Shown one piece after another: positions 59,100-64,000 of a stretch of DNA of 64,000 nt (position 1 is its first letter; each line of letters starts with the position of its first letter). The notes below the pieces were generated by a model. It had not been told where the DNA came from. It worked only from the letters and a program-made list of their open reading frames with translations, and ran no database searches. A program made the position numbers and the translations under genes. The stretch comes from Mytilus californianus (lineage: Eukaryota; Mollusca; Bivalvia; Mytilida; Mytilidae), in contig NW_026262679.1 in NCBI RefSeq assembly GCF_021869535.1, forward strand, positions 81,651,143 to 81,715,142, given 5' to 3'.

Positions 59100-60735
59100 A
59101 CCTCATAAAAATGGGGAATGTGTCCATGGGACACAGATGATGCCCCCACTTGCATATCATATAAAGTTATAAACAGACATAACTGAAGAATGGTAAAAGT
59201 GACGCTACCCAAATTTGTTCTTGATCTAAGTTTTGTAGTAATAAGTATTGTGTAAGTTTCTTAACATTAGGTTGAGGCAAACTTAAGTTAGAGAACTGAA
59301 ACGAAAAATTTAGCAATTTTTCCTTTTGTAAAGGGGCATAACTCTAAAACGGTTTAAGTGACACCACCAAAATTCAAACTTGGTCTGTATTTTGTGGTAA
59401 TAAGCATTGTGTATAAGTTTCATAACATTTGGTTGAGGATAACTCAAGTTTGACAACAGACAACGAAAAATTAAGCAACTGTTCCATCTGTAAAGGGGCA
59501 TAACTCTAGAATGGTTAAAGTGACACCACCAAAATTCAAACTTGATCTGTATTTTGTGGTAATAAGCATTGTGTATATGCTCCGCATGGGTGCAGCTTGA
59601 TGCGACCGCAGAGGTCAAACCCTGAAGTTGGGGCAAGTATGGACAACATTCAAGCTGTGATTAAATATTTGACACAGCATAGGTTTCTGACACAGAATGA
59701 ATGTGGTCTAAGAACTTAAAAATTTTGAATTTACCTATTCAAACCATATCATTATTATTTGCTTTTATATATAAATCAGAAATAACCAATTTAAAATGGA
59801 AAATTTTAAAGAAAAAAAAAGAAAAAAAAATCCCTCCCCCAATTTTTTTGAACCCCCTTATGATTCATCACCCCCAAACTCAATCCCAGCCTTCCCTTTG
59901 TGGTATGGTACCTTGCAGTACAATTTCAGAGAGATCCATACACTTGAACACAAGTTATTGTCTGGAAACTAGAAAAATGCTTATTTTTGGCCCCTTTTTC
60001 CTTAACGTTTTGGGCAATTACCCCCAAACTCAATTCCAGCTTTCCCTTTGTGATATGGGACCTTGTAGTACAATTTCAGAAAGATCCATACACTTACACA
60101 CAAGTTATTGTCATGAAACTAGAAAAATGCTGAGGCAATTACCCCCAAAATCAATCCCAGCATTCCCTTTGTGATATGGAACCTTGTGGTATAATGTCAG
60201 AGAGATCCATACATTAACACACAAGTTATGTCTGGAAGTTACAAAAATGCTTATTTTTGGCCCCTAATTCCTCAACTGTTGGTACCATAACCCCCAAAAT
60301 CAATCCCAACCTTCCTTTTGTGGTATTGAACCTTATGGTAAAATTTCATAGAGATCCATTTACTTAAACTAAAGTTAGAGTGCGAAAACCAATGTGTCTT
60401 TGGACGACGACGCCAACGTCATACCAATATATGACTGCAAAATTTTTTTGCGGTCATATAAAAATTTGGTTATGGCAAACTCAAGTTAGAGAACGGAAAC
60501 GAAAAATAAAGCAATTTTGCCATTTATAAAGGGGCATAACTCTAGAACTGTTTTAGTGATGCCATCAAAATTCAAACTTGATATGTGTTTTGTAGTAATA
60601 AGCATTGTGTATAAGTTTCAAAACATTTGGTTGAGGCAAACTAAAGTTGGAGAACGGAAACCAACTATGGGACGGACGTACAGACGGACAAGGGTAAAAC
60701 TTAATGCCCCCTCCGCTATGGCGGGGGCATAAAAT
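59100..60735. repeat. Large composite dispersed repeat
   Basis: Built of diverged tandem units: AAAGGGGCATAACTCTA, AAAGTGACACCACCAAAATT and GTGGTAATAAGCATTGTGTA recur at 59335, 59490 and 60530. A second unit with CCCCCAAACTCAATCCCAGC, CTTTGTGGTATGG and GAGAGATCCATACACTT recurs about four times between 59870 and 60370. It ends with ACGGACGTACAGACGGACAA and TAATGCCCCCTCCG. Open frames here, including one of 157 codons at 59701, are repeat shadows. Confidence 0.7.
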
Positions 60736-61103
60736 CTTAACAGTGATCAATGAACCATGGAAAAAAGAGTTCAAGGTTAGGTGTCTTCTGCAAGAAAATT
60801 TGTACGCCTGTACCAACAAGGGGGTATTGCAACCCACAAACAGGATGCATTCAAAATGCCAGCAAATAAGTTTTTTTTTGTTTATTAGTGTCACTTTTAA
60901 ATCATTTAAGGGTCACATCAGTGGAAATAGTCAAAATCAATAACTACCTCTATTTTGTCCTCAGATACAACATACTTGAATTTGATAAGAATTGAATGGT
61001 TCTCAAGTTATGGCATAAACACAACTTGAAGAACCATTTATCTATGAAGGACAATAACTCCTGCAATGCAAGAGAAAATTGTCTATTCAAACTTTACTTC
61101 CAT

Positions 61104-61322
61104 TGTCATGAGAAAATTCAGGATTCGGTTGGTTGGTTATAAAGTTTTCCTGAAGAAAGGGGTTGGCTTAACCTTCATGTGTCATGAGAAAATTCAGGAT
61201 TGGTTGGATGGCTATAAAGTTGTCATGTAGAAAGGGTTTGGCTTATTGTAACCTCCATGTGTCATGAGAAAATTCAGGATTGGTTGGATGGTTACAAAAG
61301 TTGTCATGAAGAAAGGGTTTGA
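61104..61322 (+). repeat. Tandem repeat, 76-80 bp unit, about 2.8 copies
   Basis: Units start at 61104, 61180 and 61260 with TGTCATGAGAAAATTCAGGA, followed by GGTTGG(A/T)TGG and GAAAGGG(T/G)TTGG. Each is slightly different. Confidence 0.85.
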
Positions 61323-62339
61323 AGCAGCATGCCAACTGTACAACCCCTGAAATTAACCTGTTTTTTTTTCATTTAAAATAACTATTTAAAAAAACATACA
61401 TTTAGGTCCAACCTATGTAATTTAGAATTAAATCAATACAACTCAGTGGGGTCAGTCAGGAGACACATATAAACAAACTTCTACACATGAAAAACACACC
61501 TCATATGACAGACATGTTTCATACAGCAAGTGTCAGAAAAAAAATAGCCCATCACAAAACAGCTCAAAGAATTAACCATAATGTCAAAATTCAGGTGAAC
61601 CTTGTCAGATGGGCTTGTTCATTTTTCAATGCTTTAGTTAACCAAATCTAGTTGGTCTATCATATACTGTAAATAAAAACTGACATAATCAAGAAAACAT
61701 ATTACCTAGGTAATCAGTCTTTTACTCATTGCAATGTTGTTGTTGGTCTTTCTAAGACTTCTGGTTTATGATTGCTCCCTTGATATATGCAGTTTTATTA
61801 AAAGCTTCTTTAGAAAATGCTATTTTGTTTAAGAGATGAAGCCTGAACAATCCAGCTGTCATCTATGAACTAAATGTGTGACAATTTAGAAACAATTGAC
61901 AAATTTTGTTCTCAGTATGCTGTGTAATTGCAAAGATACATTGGTGTTTAAAACTTACAAACTAGGTTGGTTAGTAAGTGGGGTTCATAGGATAATTTTG
62001 AAGAATCATCATTAAGATAAGTTTAATATCAATTAGCCCGACAGTTTAAGTGCAGATTGCAAATTTAATGTAATTCCTGTTCTATGTGAAACATGATATA
62101 ATAGTGGTACATGTAGGTACTGGTGGCATCCATGGAATTCATTTGAGATTATTAAGTTCATTTCAAATAAACCCATTATTTGAACCTTTCCAAAATCTGT
62201 TCAGAACAACAGCAGAAATAAATGAAGAATGGGTCTGAGGATACGAATGCCCTCGCTTATGCTTGCTTATAATACGTGAAAATACTTTTTGAGAGCATTT
62301 CACTGATAGTTTTTTATAGAGTTCTATTGTTTTTCAATC
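61323..62339. other. Intergenic, nothing recognised
   Basis: AT-rich, no supported coding region or known repeat. Confidence 0.45.
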
Positions 62340-62862
62340 TCCGTTTCAAACTCTAGAACGATAAGAGATTCACTGCTGAAATTCAAACTCTGTCTGGAAG
62401 TTTTGGTTTTTAGTATTGTGTATTAATTTCATAAAAGTTGCACTAGGCAAACTTAACTTGGCGTGTGGAAATGAAAAAATTTTGAACTTTCCCAGGTTAT
62501 AAAGGGGCATAACTCTAGAACAGTAATTGACTCACTGCTCAAATTCAAACTCTGCGCGCTTTGGTTCTTAGCATTGTGTATGACTTTTATTACATTTGCA
62601 AGCCGCAAACATAAGTTAGCATGCGGAAACAAACAAAAATTTAGCAATTTTTCGAAGTTATAAAGGGCATAACTCTAGAAGGGTAGGTGACTCACTGCCC
62701 AAATTCAAACTCGGTGAGTTTTGAGTCATAGCATTGTGTACGAGTTTCATAAAATTTAGGATGAGGAAAACTTTAGAGTGCAAAAATGAAAATACGACGG
62801 AAGGACAGACTGTCAATGGTAACATTTAATGCCCCCTTTCGCCTAGCGGCAGGAGCATAAAA
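62340..62862. repeat. Second copy of the composite repeat type at 59100-60735
   Basis: Has TATAAAGGGGCATAACTCTA, CAAATTCAAACTC and AGCATTGTGTATGA in about three tandem units and the end TAATGCCCCCTTTCGCC. Confidence 0.7.
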
Positions 62863-64000
62863 ACCTTGTTGAAAACCTTAAACAATACAAAATATGATGA
62901 TAAATCGTACAAGGTCAGTTCTCTACTGAATGGTACTCTTTACTATGTTATGAACTTTGAACACTTATAATATCCAGGTGTAGTGACAAATAAGCAAAAT
63001 CAGATTTCAATTATTTTTTCTTTATTATGAGCACAATAGGAAATGTACGTTACGCAATGCTCCAATTTAAAAGGCAAAAATTTGTTGTTTAACATACTTG
63101 ATCATATATATTTATATATTTACAAAAAATTTCTCCTACAATATAACTGTTAGCCAATGACAATATAGATGATTTTTTTCTATGTATTACAATGAAATTT
63201 ATATACATGCACACTAGTTTAATAAGGTATACATCGAACATCAAATAAGTAATCTGCACACGAATAACAAAGGAAAACTATATCTGCTGTTCATTCAAAT
63301 ATTTTGTACCTTTTTAACTGTTCTTAGAATGCCTTTAACTACTATTATACAAATATATTTCAGCAAATCTTTTAACGCAAGCTAAGTTATATAAAATAGA
63401 TTATCTTTTTATCATTTCATTTACGATTTCAAATATAAAATTTAACATAAAACTGTACAATACAGATACAAAATAAATCAATAAACAGCAGCAAGGAAAA
63501 ATTGACTCCAAAAATATGAAACAGTAATCAAGCTAACTTCTCCTCTGATATTCTCTCAGAAATGTCATGTGACACTGTGTATTAATGATTTTTCAAACTT
63601 ACAAAAATATTTACAAACAAATGAAATCTGTCATGAGTGAAGGGGGCATATATCACCAGAAACGTGACAATAAAATTCATCAACAAAGTGCAACCTTTTT
63701 CACTAAATACAACCCTGAATCTAACTACAGTCTTTGGAAAACATAGGGTTCTGCCTTGCTTTTTATCCTGCACCAATGGAAAATAAAAGGGTTCTGCCTT
63801 GCTTATTTATCCTCTTGCTTCAATGGAAATTACAGGGTTCTACCTTGCTTCTCTATCCTCCTGCTCCAATCAATGCAATTCTCCATTCAAACCAAAAAGG
63901 TGACACATCTGTTAATCTGACAAATCTGAGAGAAATCTTTAAAACCATTCACCACAGGGATTCATAAGGCACCCACAATATACAATGTGAACAATAGCAC
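62863..64000. other. Right flank, no gene recognised
   Basis: AT-rich, with a three-copy tandem repeat at 63746-63870 (next entry). It may be 3' UTR or flank of a gene beyond the edge, but nothing shows it. Confidence 0.4.
63746..63870 (+). repeat. Tandem repeat, 43-46 bp unit, three copies
   Basis: Units begin at 63746, 63789 and 63835 with GGGTTCT(G/A)CCTTGCTT, then ATCCT and (C)CAATGGAAA. Open frames across it are a by-product. Confidence 0.8.

Noticed and set aside
59701..60174. 157-codon open frame
   Set aside because: Composed of the tandem units of a dispersed repeat; internal repetition follows the DNA unit.
61104..61322. Regular spaced repeats considered as a CRISPR-like array
   Set aside because: Units are contiguous tandem copies with no spacers, in an animal genome.

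Overview
The window is animal nuclear DNA, AT-rich, with split genes and very dense interspersed repeats. I infer a bivalve mollusc, most likely a mytilid mussel. This rests on recognising several repeat families that I associate with Mytilus-type genomes (for example copies carrying the stretch GGTATGATTGCCAATGAGAC, and copies ending in CACATTCCCCATTTCC) and on a cysteine-rich receptor ectodomain of a type expanded in bivalves. The species call is from memory and was not searched.

Four host genes can be supported. (1) Minus strand, 1856-3559: the first coding exon of a secreted or receptor-type protein with a somatomedin-B-like cysteine cluster and repeated Y/F-C-x2-C motifs. It ends at a clean splice donor and continues off the left edge. 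(2) Plus strand, 13588-27402: a complete seven-exon glucose-6-phosphatase family gene of 347 codons with all catalytic motifs, and with one GC-AG intron. (3) Plus strand, 34725-40696: a four-exon gene for a 609-residue basic protein that I do not recognise. (4) Plus strand, 47691-58367: a nine-exon DEG/ENaC (ASIC/FaNaC-like) cation channel subunit of 705 residues. Exon joins in genes 2-4 were worked out by hand: splice consensus and reading phase agree at every junction.

The rest is introns and intergenic DNA filled with mobile elements. Intron 5 of the phosphatase gene carries a nearly intact PHD/endonuclease/reverse-transcriptase LINE (22193-25850) with a degenerate 2A-like motif, one in-frame stop and one frameshift. 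Intron 5 also holds an 890-bp hAT-type element (20527-21416) sitting inside an older interspersed repeat, with an 8-bp target duplication. Intron 3 holds a 1220-bp element with TIRs and a 5-bp duplication. Four copies of a small MITE with the TIR GAGGGTCTGGATGGG and 6-bp target duplications are spread over the window (10832, 13175, 19474, 51776). Two decayed reverse-transcriptase fragments lie at 4310-5220 and 8330-8938. The window right of 58600 is repeat arrays without a recognised gene.

The genes are functionally unrelated neighbours; there is no operon-like arrangement, CRISPR array or prokaryotic feature. I did not find a convincing new multi-gene system. The most useful leads are the unrecognised 609-residue protein with its candidate 9-nt microexon, the altered pore residue of the channel, the 2A-like motif in the LINE, and the MITE family with 6-bp target duplications.
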